This document shows, one piece after another, positions 56,601-64,000 of a DNA stretch of 64,000 bases; position 1 is the stretch's first letter, and each line of letters starts with the position of its first letter. Where the stretch lies: NCBI GenBank assembly GCA_037718865.1, contig JBBJMP010000008.1, positions 186,001-250,000 of the forward strand, given 5' to 3'. The DNA comes from JADCRZ01 sp037718865. Its GTDB lineage: Bacteria > Bacteroidota > Bacteroidia > Chitinophagales > Chitinophagaceae. Under the pieces are notes generated by a model, which was not told where the DNA came from, did no database searches, and worked only from the letters and a program-made list of their open reading frames with translations. The translations under genes and the position numbers were made by a program.

Positions 56601-56866
56601 TTGCCGCCTATAGCAAATTCTGCGGTTTCATAACCCACATAGGACACGCTTAGCGTTGTTGTTCCGGAGGGAACCGATATCCGGAATTGACCGTTCGCAT
56701 CAGTGATCACTGCGTTTTTTGATCCTCGTGCAGTGATACTGGCTCCCGAAAGCGTTTCGCCATCTTCAGAGGTAACCGTACCCGAAATCTCGTTTAGCTG
56801 CGCCTGCGCATAAGAAATGATCGTCATTAATATCGCCAAAGCGATCAGCAGTTGTTTAACTTTCAT
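53642..56866 (-). CDS. SusC/RagA-family TonB-linked transporter (second SusD_2-type pair)
   Basis: 1074 residues. Signal peptide (LLIALAILMTIISYAQA), carboxypeptidase-D-like domain (ISGTVTSEDGETLSGASITARG), plug motifs IRGANTITGAAGPLIIVDGIP and LQILKGAAAASLWGSRAANGVIVITTKKG, and a barrel ending STRSYLFTITLN. It shares plug and barrel phrases with the 27356-30595 transporter (QQSRLNDINPNDI; NFGTHADVG). Between SusD_2-type SusC genes the likely cargo is a peptide or amino-acid derivative, supported only by neighbouring enzymes. Confidence 0.95.
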   Translation of the reverse strand: MKVKQLLIALAILMTIISYAQAQLNEISGTVTSEDGETLSGASITARGSKNAVITDANGQFRISVPSGTTTLSVSYVGYETAEFAIGGKSVINASLKRSARDLENVVVSVLGFRERGDKLGSSVSRIATKEVLSSGETGLLQGMAGKASGVTITRSTGDPGAGSNIKIRGANTITGAAGPLIIVDGIPISNSALNGFGSDAAGTGVVQQSRLNDINPNDIESLQILKGAAAASLWGSRAANGVIVITTKKGRAGALKISYTSTYSVDEINSRHPMQTTYGQGLNGVYNPIQANSWGDKIANRSGVPDSVAGTAYFLGTVTGRKYLRITRKNEKQTFSDKNFDGVFGKGHYWQNALSLSGGNDKSRFFFSLENLTQKGIIRANSDYIRNSVRLNSDHTLGKYLKFSNKAAYINIKSNRIQNNSNTAGLYLGLLRTPPDFDNIDYIGTYVDANGVEARNRHRSYRRYLGDNVQPTYNNPYWTIFRQESPSKVDRFLVSSEISSNPFSWLELILRAGIDANYDNRRYFFPVGSAGERSPGSYREEKISEVEKNIDLIARASKEIKKDLNATFILGGNINDRQREQLYGESSSFLDNVNLQNFILTPDAGTHIINYFLQRGSNRGYSTLGLDYGNQLFVNIGGALEASSTISKSFFYPSADVAWQFDKLSQLENAAWLSFGKVRAAWGKVGVQPTAYNFVTVYEGARYDAYDDGLALTNFGGGFRLDNSKGNANLKPEVKTEWEIGADLRFLEDRFSLSMSYYRNKIIDILLNVGLPPSGGFTSQYTNAATMENKGFETDVRLGIVKSKSLDVQLFGNYNQNRNKVLSLRGSSSVDLSTQSVSSRAVEGYQLGVLWGPRALRDAKGGYALDANGFPLVDLAQGVIGDPNPDWRGAAGLTATYKGFDFNVLFETFQGGDISQGTKSVLYNFGTHADVGRDITLTKDLKNVNGQMFPAGTTLRANIGNFGGGDVLMDQAWYTSRGAGLGASAIREFFVGDASWTRLRELSLGYTLKSTGFTKATRFNSIKFSITGRNLVLWTDIIGFDPEVNQTGVNNGFGTEYFTNPSTRSYLFTITLN

Positions 56867-57019
56867 TTGTCTATTTTAAGGAAAAATACTTGTAAATGAA
56901 TTACATTAGTTAATAGAGAAATAATTAACCTATGAAATTACAGACAAATGTTTATTTACAAAAAGCAAACTTCAGCCAATATAATTTCCCGAACACCATA
57001 TGATTAAGCGTTTAAATAC

Positions 57020-58357
57020 ATGATTGGAAAAAAGATCTATTTTTTAATTGAGCAAACCGTTTTGCTACTGTTGCTGCTTTCCGGCGGCTGCCAGGTTCAA
57101 AAGAATACTGCCGGATTGATGGACAATAGAGACAGTGTAAAGGTGATAGAAGCAAGGGCTAGCGTCAGGCCAGTTACTCAAGGACCAAAGCAGCACTGGT
57201 TCGGCTATTATGACAAGTATCAAATCAATGCCTCCGGCCGCTATGCGCTGGGCGGTGAAGTGGAATTTTTCTTTCGTCCGCCAACACCTGGTGATACTTT
57301 AAAGATATGCTTGATAGACCTGCAAAACGGAAACCGTTGGAAACAGGTTGGTACCAGTACCGCCTGGGGATGGCAGCAAGGTTGTATGCTTCAATGGGTA
57401 CCGGGCTCGGATGATGAGATAGTCTGGAATGACAGGGAAGGTGACCACTTTGTGGCACGCCTGTACAACATCAAATCGGGTAAGATGCGGACGTTGCCAA
57501 AGGCTATCTACACGGTAAGTCCGGATGGTAAATGGGCACTGGGAACAGAGTTCGTCCGCATTCAGAACATGCGCCCGGGGTATGGCTACCCGGGTTTTGC
57601 CGATCCTGATGAAAACATCAAAGCACCAAAGGACAAAGGTCTGTATAAAATGGACCTTGCTACCGGTAACGTTACCCTGTTGTTTTCTTATGCAGATCTG
57701 GCCAACCTGCCTCATGCAAAAGGAGACCTGAGCCGCTACTGGAACTACTTTAACCACTTACTGGTAAGTCCTGACGGCAACCGTTTTATTTTCTTACACC
57801 GCTGGCGGGAAGAAATGGGGCCGCGGGAAAAAAGGGCTACGGGCGGTTTCTTCACCCGGATGGTCACGGCAAGCAAAGAAGGTAAGGATCTGTTTGTTGT
57901 GGACCCTTCCGGAAACACGTCTCATTTTATCTGGAAAGATTCCGAACACATTACCGCCTGGACCAAACCCGATGGTTACCCGGCGGGCTTTTATGAATTT
58001 GAAGACAAAAAGAACACATTGCTCTCCACAGGAAAGGGAGCCATGACGGAAAACGGACATAATACTTTTGTACCTGGTACGAACAACGAATGGATCCTGA
58101 ACGATACCTATCCTTCTGCAAAAGACCGGAAACAAACGCTGTATTTATATCATACACCCTCTAACACTAAAATCATTCTGGGCAGGTTTACCTCGCCGCC
58201 TGAATACAAGGGAGAATGGCGTTGCGACCTGCACCCGCGAACCAACCGGCAGGGTACGAAAGTATACTTCGATTCGCCGCACGAGGGCAACGGGAGGCAG
58301 ATGTATGAGATTGACATTCGCAGAATCATCCGAAAGAAATCATTTATTTCAAGGTAA
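57020..58357 (+). CDS. Beta-propeller lipoprotein (oligogalacturonate lyase-like fold), unknown function
   Basis: 445 residues with an SPII signal (QTVLLLLLLSGGC). The body is a repeated propeller: HWFGYYDKYQINASGRYALGG, GCMLQWVPGSDDEIVWNDRE, IYTVSPDGKWALG, HLLVSPDGNRFIFLHRWR, DLFVVDPSGNTSHFIW, NNEWILNDTYPS and PRTNRQGTKVYFDSPHEG. The SPDG and NDTYP phrases are typical of oligogalacturonate-lyase/TolB-type propellers, but lyase metal ligands cannot be assigned with certainty. It is followed 7 bp later by a cyanophycinase-like gene, so both probably act on one substrate. Confidence 0.75.
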   Translation: MIGKKIYFLIEQTVLLLLLLSGGCQVQKNTAGLMDNRDSVKVIEARASVRPVTQGPKQHWFGYYDKYQINASGRYALGGEVEFFFRPPTPGDTLKICLIDLQNGNRWKQVGTSTAWGWQQGCMLQWVPGSDDEIVWNDREGDHFVARLYNIKSGKMRTLPKAIYTVSPDGKWALGTEFVRIQNMRPGYGYPGFADPDENIKAPKDKGLYKMDLATGNVTLLFSYADLANLPHAKGDLSRYWNYFNHLLVSPDGNRFIFLHRWREEMGPREKRATGGFFTRMVTASKEGKDLFVVDPSGNTSHFIWKDSEHITAWTKPDGYPAGFYEFEDKKNTLLSTGKGAMTENGHNTFVPGTNNEWILNDTYPSAKDRKQTLYLYHTPSNTKIILGRFTSPPEYKGEWRCDLHPRTNRQGTKVYFDSPHEGNGRQMYEIDIRRIIRKKSFISR

Positions 58358-58364
58358 ATAAACG

Positions 58365-59471
58365 ATGTTAAGAATCATCCTCTTTATGAAGAAATATATT
58401 CACTTGAATAGACACAGCCTGCTGGCTTTTGCGACCGCTATTACTTTGATCACCAACTATGCGTATTGCCAAACGGTAATTACCCAGAAAGAACCTGCTC
58501 AAAATAAGGTATATGCCGGCCGTGCTGCATCGCTGGGTATAATAGGCGACACAACAGACGTACACCGTCCAGTGAAGGCAGGACTGGTATTAATGGGTGG
58601 AGGCAGGGATGTGGATGCCGCTTTCAAATGGATGATCGACAGGTGCGGTGGAGGTAATGTTGTTATCATAAGGGCTTCAGGTACGAATGCGTATAACAGC
58701 TATGTGTATGGCCTTGGGAAAATAAGTTCGGTTGAAACCTTGAAAATAGACACCCGCGAGATTGCTGAAAATGATGATGTCGTACGGATCATCCGCAATG
58801 CCGAAATGCTGTTTATCGCCGGCGGAGATCAATCCGTTTATATGCAGCAATGGAAGGGCACAAAAACGGCCGATGTCGTAAATTATCTGATTAATAAAAA
58901 GAAGGTGCCCGTTGGAGGAACCAGCGCCGGCTGCGCCATTCTGGGACAGTTTTATTATACCGGCGAACACGGAAGTGCCATATCTGCGAAGGTGCTTCAA
59001 AATCCTTATGATTCATCAGTAACCATATACAAGAACGATTTCATTCAGGCTGCTTTGTTAAAAAACGTACTAACCGATCAGCATTATATTACCCGCAGCA
59101 GGCAAGGACGACACGTTACTTTTATGAGCCGGCTCATCACCGACTGGAATGTTTTTCCGAAAGGAATAGCGGCAGATGAAAGAACAGCGGTATGTATCAA
59201 TGAGAAGGGAATAGCGGAAGTCTTCGGTAGCAGTAAGGCCTACTTTATCCGGTCATACAGGCATAAGCTGCCCGAAGCTTGTGAACCTGACAAGCCGTTG
59301 AGGTGGTTCGCTGACACGAAGGCATTGAAGGTATATGAAATTGAAGGCACAGTGGAAGGGAATGGAAGGTTCAATGTTGTTAATTTTAAATCCGCAAAAG
59401 CCAAGGGCGGGATATGGTATTGGTGGTGGGTGGAAAAGGGCGAATTAAAACATGCAAAGATACCTATCTAA
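58365..59471 (+). CDS. Secreted cyanophycinase-like (peptidase S51) protein
   Basis: 368 residues; ATG 58386 is an alternative start giving a tighter signal peptide (KKYIHLNRHSLLAFATAITLITNYAYC-Q). The class-I glutamine-amidotransferase-like fold shows KAGLVLMGGGRDVDAAFKWM, MLFIAGGDQSVYMQQW, nucleophile elbow VPVGGTSAGCAI (Ser about residue 187), DQHYITRSRQGRHV and GIAADERTAVCI. These are the S51 motifs with Ser, Glu/Asp and His of cyanophycinases, exopeptidases that cut multi-L-arginyl-poly-aspartate. The family also has members for other iso-peptides, so the substrate is open. Confidence 0.85.
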   Translation: MLRIILFMKKYIHLNRHSLLAFATAITLITNYAYCQTVITQKEPAQNKVYAGRAASLGIIGDTTDVHRPVKAGLVLMGGGRDVDAAFKWMIDRCGGGNVVIIRASGTNAYNSYVYGLGKISSVETLKIDTREIAENDDVVRIIRNAEMLFIAGGDQSVYMQQWKGTKTADVVNYLINKKKVPVGGTSAGCAILGQFYYTGEHGSAISAKVLQNPYDSSVTIYKNDFIQAALLKNVLTDQHYITRSRQGRHVTFMSRLITDWNVFPKGIAADERTAVCINEKGIAEVFGSSKAYFIRSYRHKLPEACEPDKPLRWFADTKALKVYEIEGTVEGNGRFNVVNFKSAKAKGGIWYWWWVEKGELKHAKIPI

Positions 59472-59512
59472 AACAGCCACGTGTGCCTCAATCATTTTAC
59501 TGATTACTCCTG

Positions 59513-60745
59513 TTATAAATAATCCAACCACCACTTGTGATGCGTGGATTTATATTCGTTATATCTTTTGCACAAAGGGTAGAGCACAATCACGACAAAT
59601 ATCCATATCATGTATACGACCGGCAAGGAGAATCCAAAATCCGGTGGACAAAAATAAAATGGCGACTGAGGGTTGATGATATCTGCAGACGTGTATCCAC
59701 TTGCATAAAATGCAATTACAACCAGCATATGAATGATATAAATGTGAAGGATGTAGTAGAACAACGGAACACGTCCATAAATTCTCATAAGTCTTGTAAA
59801 CCGGTTACCAAAATTTTCCAATAAGCTCAGCACGATAAGTGCAGGGCCGAGCGTTATGCACAAGTATAACAGGGACGGCGGATATTTATTTACATTTAAA
59901 AAAGAGAGAAAAGTATACATCCATCCCCTTGGATGGATTTTCCATGCGACCCGATCGCCATACACATTTGTAAATCTAAGTAATAAAAAAATCAGGATCA
60001 ATCCGGAGCCAATCGCTACCAGTAATTTTTTCCTTCGGCCAGCACTAAAGTCAGGACCATATACCTTACCAAAACCGTAACCGAGTAACATAACGCCGGT
60101 CCAGGGAAGAAATGCGTATATGATCATTAAGGAATGTCCTTGCACAATATCATAAACAGTGAATTGAGCAAAATATGAAAGATTGCTTAGGAATCCCGTC
60201 TGGATACTCCTTTCTACAACTGGGTAATCAAGAACATTATGTCCAAAAACTATAATAAACCCAAGGCATAATATGAGGTTTGCCGGAAGGTATACAAGTA
60301 ATCCAAGAACGAACATGCTTATGCCAAAGGCCCAAATCACCTGGAGGAAGAACAGATGATACAATGGATCAAAGCTCCAGCCGAACGTAATAACAACCAC
60401 TTCAATAAACACTAACCACAAACCCCTTTGGATAAGAAACCTACTCAACTCTCCTTTGCTTTTACTCCGGCTCATGAGCCATGCGGAAGTCCCGGACAGG
60501 AAAACAAACACGGGTGCACAGAAATGAGTAATCCACCTTGTAAAAAATAAAGCAGGCGTAGTTGTATTAATATTGGTGGGATCGGTGACTACCGTGGCCG
60601 CATTAGTAGCATCAACATTGTAAAAGAAATCTCTCACGTGATCTAATGCCATGATCACCATGACAATCCCCCTTAATACGTCAAGGGATTGTATGCGTTT
60701 TTTACTGGCTACTGACAATGCGTTGTTGGTGCTCAATTCACCCAT
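59513..60745 (-). CDS. DUF1624 / heparan-alpha-glucosaminide acetyltransferase-like membrane protein
   Basis: 410 residues with about ten transmembrane helices. The N-terminus RIQSLDVLRGIVMVIMALDHVRDFF is the hallmark of the DUF1624/HGSNAT-like acyltransferase group, with the conserved Asp-His in ALDHVRD. It continues with HFCAPVFVFLSGTSAWLM and ends in LCKRYNEYKSTHHKWWLDYL. Members transfer acyl groups across the membrane; bacterial substrates are mostly unknown. It faces the cyanophycinase gene convergently and shows no operon partner. Confidence 0.85.
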   Translation of the reverse strand: MGELSTNNALSVASKKRIQSLDVLRGIVMVIMALDHVRDFFYNVDATNAATVVTDPTNINTTTPALFFTRWITHFCAPVFVFLSGTSAWLMSRSKSKGELSRFLIQRGLWLVFIEVVVITFGWSFDPLYHLFFLQVIWAFGISMFVLGLLVYLPANLILCLGFIIVFGHNVLDYPVVERSIQTGFLSNLSYFAQFTVYDIVQGHSLMIIYAFLPWTGVMLLGYGFGKVYGPDFSAGRRKKLLVAIGSGLILIFLLLRFTNVYGDRVAWKIHPRGWMYTFLSFLNVNKYPPSLLYLCITLGPALIVLSLLENFGNRFTRLMRIYGRVPLFYYILHIYIIHMLVVIAFYASGYTSADIINPQSPFYFCPPDFGFSLPVVYMIWIFVVIVLYPLCKRYNEYKSTHHKWWLDYL

Positions 60746-61115
60746 ATCATTTATTTACCGGTAATAAAATGTACTGCCGTATTTACGTGAACTCTCAGTT
60801 AATCCGGTTATGCGCAGGATCATTCGTATAGCAACCGAAATATCACCGGGGTATTTCCATCTAAAATTTCATATTCTATTAATCAGATGCAAAGTTATGT
60901 CAACTGCAATGCTTTTTCCTAACCGAAAATGGGGAGGTTATGCCGGATCAAAAAGCGGAGTGATTGCGGCCAAGGGCTGTTGTTGAAAAGCTGGTAGCTA
61001 AACTGGAGGTTCCGGTTTTAAGTGAAGCACATAAAGTGCTATATTATATTAAAGATGAGCACAAGGGTTGAAGCATAAATAAAAAGTTCATTTAATCAAG
61101 CTATGCTTTAACCTA
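60746..61115. other. Unassigned 370-bp region with a possible gene remnant
   Basis: A TTG-started frame 60964-61071 (plus, 35 codons) reads VVEKLVAKLEVPVLSEAHKV and further lysine-rich helix; it has coding-like composition but no proper start. It may be the tail of a lost gene. TAACTTTG (minus, 60890-60897) matches a -7 box 145 bp before the acyltransferase start but lacks a -33 partner. Confidence 0.35.
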
Positions 61116-62186
61116 TCACAACCATTTTTTGAACCATGCGATGGTCATCTGAAAATGTTGGGGAAGGAATTTATGCGGCTCCCCGGGTGTCACATGGATC
61201 TTCAACTTATTCAGCGCATTCTTTGATCTATACGCAATTATAGCAGATTTAAAGGCAACCTGTGCTCCTGCAAGCGGGCAATTCAAATCCTTTTCATTAT
61301 TCAGCAAAAGCAGCGGTCTGGGAGCAAACAGCCTTATCATTGAAGGGCAGTCGAATTGGTCCGTTATGCCCGGCAACAATTTATCCCATAACAATTTCAC
61401 ACTATTTTTATTTACCAGGCTATCGCCCAGATCTTTTGCAACCTGTTCATGTACTTTCCATATTGTTCTTGCACGGCCTTCCCAGCTATTATTTTCAAGC
61501 GACCACTTAAAGCTTTGTGCTGCAATAACCGGAACAGCAACCTTTATCCTTTTATCCACAGAGGCCGCCATCCATGTTTCAATACCGCCCATGGATATTC
61601 CCATCATGCCTATACGCTTTGCCTGAACATCGGGCCTTGTGATCAAATAGTCTGTTAACCTCCACAGATCGTATACCGTGTCAAAAAAAAATGGATGTTC
61701 CTTGCGTGTGCTGTCTGTATTTGTCCATGCCTTCGTAATGGCTTCAACATATTGCTGAGCCTTATTCGCTCCTCCTGCTACCTGCTCACCATGATACCTT
61801 GCATCAATCGCTACACCCATGATGCCGATCCTGGAAAACTGGTCAAGCAGATTAATAATACTTTCATCGTCTTTACTTCCTCCGGTGCCATGAAGGCAAA
61901 TTACCACAGGGAAAGATGTTAAAACGGAATGAACGGGCTTGTAAATAAGTATGGGAAGCTTTTCCGTTTCTTCCGTATAAATAAACCCCTTTTCGATAAT
62001 TACAGAATTTGTTCTAATTGTTTGAAATGAAGGTTTGAAATCAGCAAGAGGTCTTTTTAGCAAAGATGTAAATTCATCAGCCACCCTTTCTACAGGTAGA
62101 TATCTTTCAGGTGTTGCATCTTGCTTTGTTTGGGCCAAAGCAAATAGCGGGACGATCAACAGGTAGATAAATGCAATGAATTTCAT
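61116..62186 (-). CDS. Secreted alpha/beta hydrolase
   Basis: About 356 residues from ATG 62186, preferred over ATG 62210 because it starts the signal peptide (MKFIAFIYLLIVPLFALA-Q). The fold shows the oxyanion motif VVICLHGTGGSKDDES, IDARYHGEQ, the nucleophile elbow MMGISMGGIETW (Ser), LLLLNNEKDLNCP (Asp region) and GEPHKFLPQHF (His). This matches the dienelactone-hydrolase/acetyl-xylan-esterase-like group of exported esterases or peptidases. The substrate is unknown. It is a single gene, divergent from the next propeller lipoprotein. Confidence 0.87.
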   Translation of the reverse strand: MKFIAFIYLLIVPLFALAQTKQDATPERYLPVERVADEFTSLLKRPLADFKPSFQTIRTNSVIIEKGFIYTEETEKLPILIYKPVHSVLTSFPVVICLHGTGGSKDDESIINLLDQFSRIGIMGVAIDARYHGEQVAGGANKAQQYVEAITKAWTNTDSTRKEHPFFFDTVYDLWRLTDYLITRPDVQAKRIGMMGISMGGIETWMAASVDKRIKVAVPVIAAQSFKWSLENNSWEGRARTIWKVHEQVAKDLGDSLVNKNSVKLLWDKLLPGITDQFDCPSMIRLFAPRPLLLLNNEKDLNCPLAGAQVAFKSAIIAYRSKNALNKLKIHVTPGEPHKFLPQHFQMTIAWFKKWL

Positions 62187-62328
62187 GTAATCTCTTAATA
62201 GGTAGACCACTAAATTCGGTAAAAATTATTATACCTTCCGAGATTAAAGAAGACGGATATTGTCGCAGATTTACGAATTACAAAGCATGGCCGGAAACAG
62301 GTGCCCTTTCTGTGTCAAACTATATACA

Positions 62329-63333
62329 ATGAAAAACATAACCACTAAAATCAAGATAGTCGTGAAGTTGTATTCAGTACTGATTATTGCTGTCTTTACA
62401 TCGGCTATGCTTAACGGTTGTACGTCTCAACAAGCTATTGGCACCCGGTCACCTGATAATACGACACGACGGCTCTTATTGCGTGACGAAGGCTTGTCTC
62501 AACTGAGTTATATAGATATTTCCAATCCTAAGTCTAACTGGTTCGTACCAGTGCCTGCAGGCCGTGATATCCAGCTGGTTGGCAATGGGCGGGTTTTGAT
62601 CGGCACGGGTAACGGCTATGAAGAACGTGAGATTGCTACAGGGAACAAGGTCTACGAACTTACATCGTTTGCCGGCACAGTCACCGCACGGAGACTCAGA
62701 AATGGTAACACGTTATTAGCCGGTGTGAACTGGCAGAAAAAACAAGGCATTGTATTGGTTGAAGTAGATAAGACCGGCAGGAGCCTGCGCCTGATTGCTT
62801 TCCCTGGATTTACCTATGTACGCCTTGTTCGTGAAACCGTATCGGGTACCTTTCTGGTTACAGCCGATGAGATTGTGTTCGAAGGAAATGCAAAGGGAGA
62901 GATTGTCTGGCAAGCTACAGTCACAGGCCTTCCCAAACCGCACGCCTGGCAGGCTTTACGCCTGGGCAATGGACAAACCGTTGTAAGTAGCGGCTATGCA
63001 AAAAACTTCCAGATCTTTACGGTAGATGGTAAACTGGCAGATTCTATAACCGGCCCTGCCAGTGTAAATCCAACTTTTTATGCCGGATTCCAGATCCTTG
63101 CTAACGGCAACTATGTAGTCACTAACTGGCAGGGACATGGCCCTGCTTTTGGAGCGAGCGGCACGCAATTACTGGAGTATACGCCGAAGGGTGAACTCGT
63201 ATGGTCATGGAAGCAGGATCCGGCGAAGTTTTCTTCCCTTCAGGGTGTTATCGTGCTTAACGACCTGGATGTTAGCCGGCTGCACGTAGAAGATGGAAAC
63301 GGGAGACTGGCACCGGTTAAGGGTGTACGGTAG
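62329..63333 (+). CDS. Propeller-type lipoprotein (PQQ-like repeats)
   Basis: About 334 residues from ATG 62329. The frame extends to TTG 62260, but ATG 62329 gives a proper SPII signal (KLYSVLIIAVFTSAMLNGC). The body is made of repeated blades: LLLRDEGLSQLSYID, NGRVLIGTGNGYEEREIATG, RRLRNGNTLLAGVNW, GEIVWQATVTGLPKPHAWQA and LANGNYVVTNWQGHGP, ending LLEYTPKGELVWSWKQD. The pattern is that of PQQ-like/arylsulfotransferase-type propellers of unknown function. It converges with the metalloprotease gene 67 bp away. Confidence 0.75.
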   Translation: MKNITTKIKIVVKLYSVLIIAVFTSAMLNGCTSQQAIGTRSPDNTTRRLLLRDEGLSQLSYIDISNPKSNWFVPVPAGRDIQLVGNGRVLIGTGNGYEEREIATGNKVYELTSFAGTVTARRLRNGNTLLAGVNWQKKQGIVLVEVDKTGRSLRLIAFPGFTYVRLVRETVSGTFLVTADEIVFEGNAKGEIVWQATVTGLPKPHAWQALRLGNGQTVVSSGYAKNFQIFTVDGKLADSITGPASVNPTFYAGFQILANGNYVVTNWQGHGPAFGASGTQLLEYTPKGELVWSWKQDPAKFSSLQGVIVLNDLDVSRLHVEDGNGRLAPVKGVR

Positions 63334-63400
63334 CTGGTTTGCTGCGCATTATGCTCATGCTTTCCTGCGCGTTGATATTCAGGCAAATGATTTTTTTTCT

Positions 63401-64000
63401 CTAATCGTTTGGATAAAGCATTGCAACTATATATTTATCGCTTTCAGAAAGCTCATAGTTCTCGGCAGTTTCAAGGCCATCAAGAGTAAGAGTGCGTTCA
63501 ATCGGATATAACATAATTGATTTCGGATCGAAGGGCCGCCACCCTGGAGTAATATTGCTGTATTTGCCAATTATTTGCTCATCAATCGTAGGTTTTGACC
63601 AATTGTTAGGTGGTCCTCCATAACGCTTATAAACAGCAAGCGTATCCCACTTTATATTACTATTAGGATTGTGTGTTTCATGTATCAAACCTAAAACATG
63701 GCCAAATTCATGCAAAACAGATTTTTTAAACTCTGCTCCGGAATTTACAGGCAGTCTCATGGTTGGTTCATCAGCATGAACTCCTCGTGCCTGTGTACCC
63801 ATAAAAGACCAGGATTGAAATGGATCGTCTTCAAACTTCACCCGTATGTCTGCTTTACCTGAAGTCACAAAGACAAAATGAAGGTTTGCATATTGTAGCC
63901 ACTCTTTTGCTATGATTTCGGTTGTCGAATGCAGAATCTTGGTTCCGTTTAAAAATTTTATCGTGATTGTTTGGCCGGGTTGCCACAAGGGAAGCTTGAA
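63401..64000 (-). CDS. Astacin/matrixin-like zinc metalloprotease (partial, N-terminus outside window)
   Basis: 200 residues are visible; the frame stays open through the window end (FKLPLWQPGQTITIKFLNG), so the start and any signal peptide lie beyond. The zinc motif HEFGHVLGLIHE (HExxHxxGxxH) is followed by ETHNPNSNIKWDTLAVYKRYGGPP and the Met-turn segment PKSIMLYPI with SIMLY, all typical of M12A astacin-like metzincins of Bacteroidota. The preceding ADIRVKFEDDPFQSWSFMGTQA is the edge strand of such domains. It is probably a secreted peptidase. Confidence 0.85.
   Translation of the reverse strand, partial: FKLPLWQPGQTITIKFLNGTKILHSTTEIIAKEWLQYANLHFVFVTSGKADIRVKFEDDPFQSWSFMGTQARGVHADEPTMRLPVNSGAEFKKSVLHEFGHVLGLIHETHNPNSNIKWDTLAVYKRYGGPPNNWSKPTIDEQIIGKYSNITPGWRPFDPKSIMLYPIERTLTLDGLETAENYELSESDKYIVAMLYPND

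Overview
The window comes from a Bacteroidota chromosome, most likely a soil or aquatic member of the Chitinophagales/Chitinophagaceae type. This rests on three SusC/SusD pairs, a type IX secretion sorting domain, numerous SPII lipoproteins, exported enzymes with Tat signals, promoters of the TTTG-19-TAnnTTTG form, and low use of strong Shine-Dalgarno sites. The genus is an inference. No tRNA, rRNA, CRISPR array, transposase or phage integrase was seen.

Layout. 1-2938 (minus): a secreted repeat-rich tail-fibre-like protein, cut by the window edge, behind a small T9SS-sorted protein. 3292-7977 (plus): a TPR/HTH membrane regulator and an outer-membrane beta-barrel receptor. 8095-14772 (plus): a four-gene operon of the 'planctomycete' type (PSCyt1/DUF1549/DUF1553, DUF1501, exported TIM-barrel, DUF2231/cytochrome/LRR). 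14959-18102 (plus): a stand-alone TIR-LRR-Roc-COR-TIR protein, the most unusual gene here and a candidate NLR-like NAD-consuming immune GTPase. 18311-25903 (minus): a frameshifted Cys-containing gene, an ArsS-like radical SAM protein, a DUF547 protein, a PD40-propeller/amidohydrolase, and a chimeric M20-peptidase/amidohydrolase relic. 25904-30595 (minus): SusD-like plus SusC. 30775-34575 (minus): a secreted Hint-domain protein, an aminotransferase split by a frameshift, and a flavin amine oxidase whose 5' end abuts a 5'-truncated TonB receptor (34576-35282, plus) followed by a DUF4397 lipoprotein.

36358-50877 (plus) is a coherent glycan locus: MFS transporter, SusC, SusD, a sugar ABC importer (binding lipoprotein, two permeases and, at the far end, the ATPase), two GH130 enzymes and an alpha/alpha-barrel lipoprotein. 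It combines outer-membrane SusCD capture with an inner-membrane ABC importer and probably targets beta-mannosides. 50922-56866 (minus): DUF819 permease and a second SusD-like/SusC pair paralogous to the first. 57020-64000: propeller lipoproteins, cyanophycinase-like protein, DUF1624 acyltransferase, alpha/beta hydrolase and a partial astacin/matrixin-like metalloprotease. These surroundings, with the amidohydrolases, aminotransferase and amine oxidase, suggest peptide/amino-acid scavenging.

The 18-36 kb stretch carries several broken genes: two single-base frameshifts in otherwise intact genes, another in a relic, and two recombination-type junctions. Short dispersed repeats (8-bp tandem units directly after stop codons, CACCAACCAC palindromes, AACCACAAAG elements, a GTCATTTC element) lie in the intergenic gaps from 21 to 46 kb.
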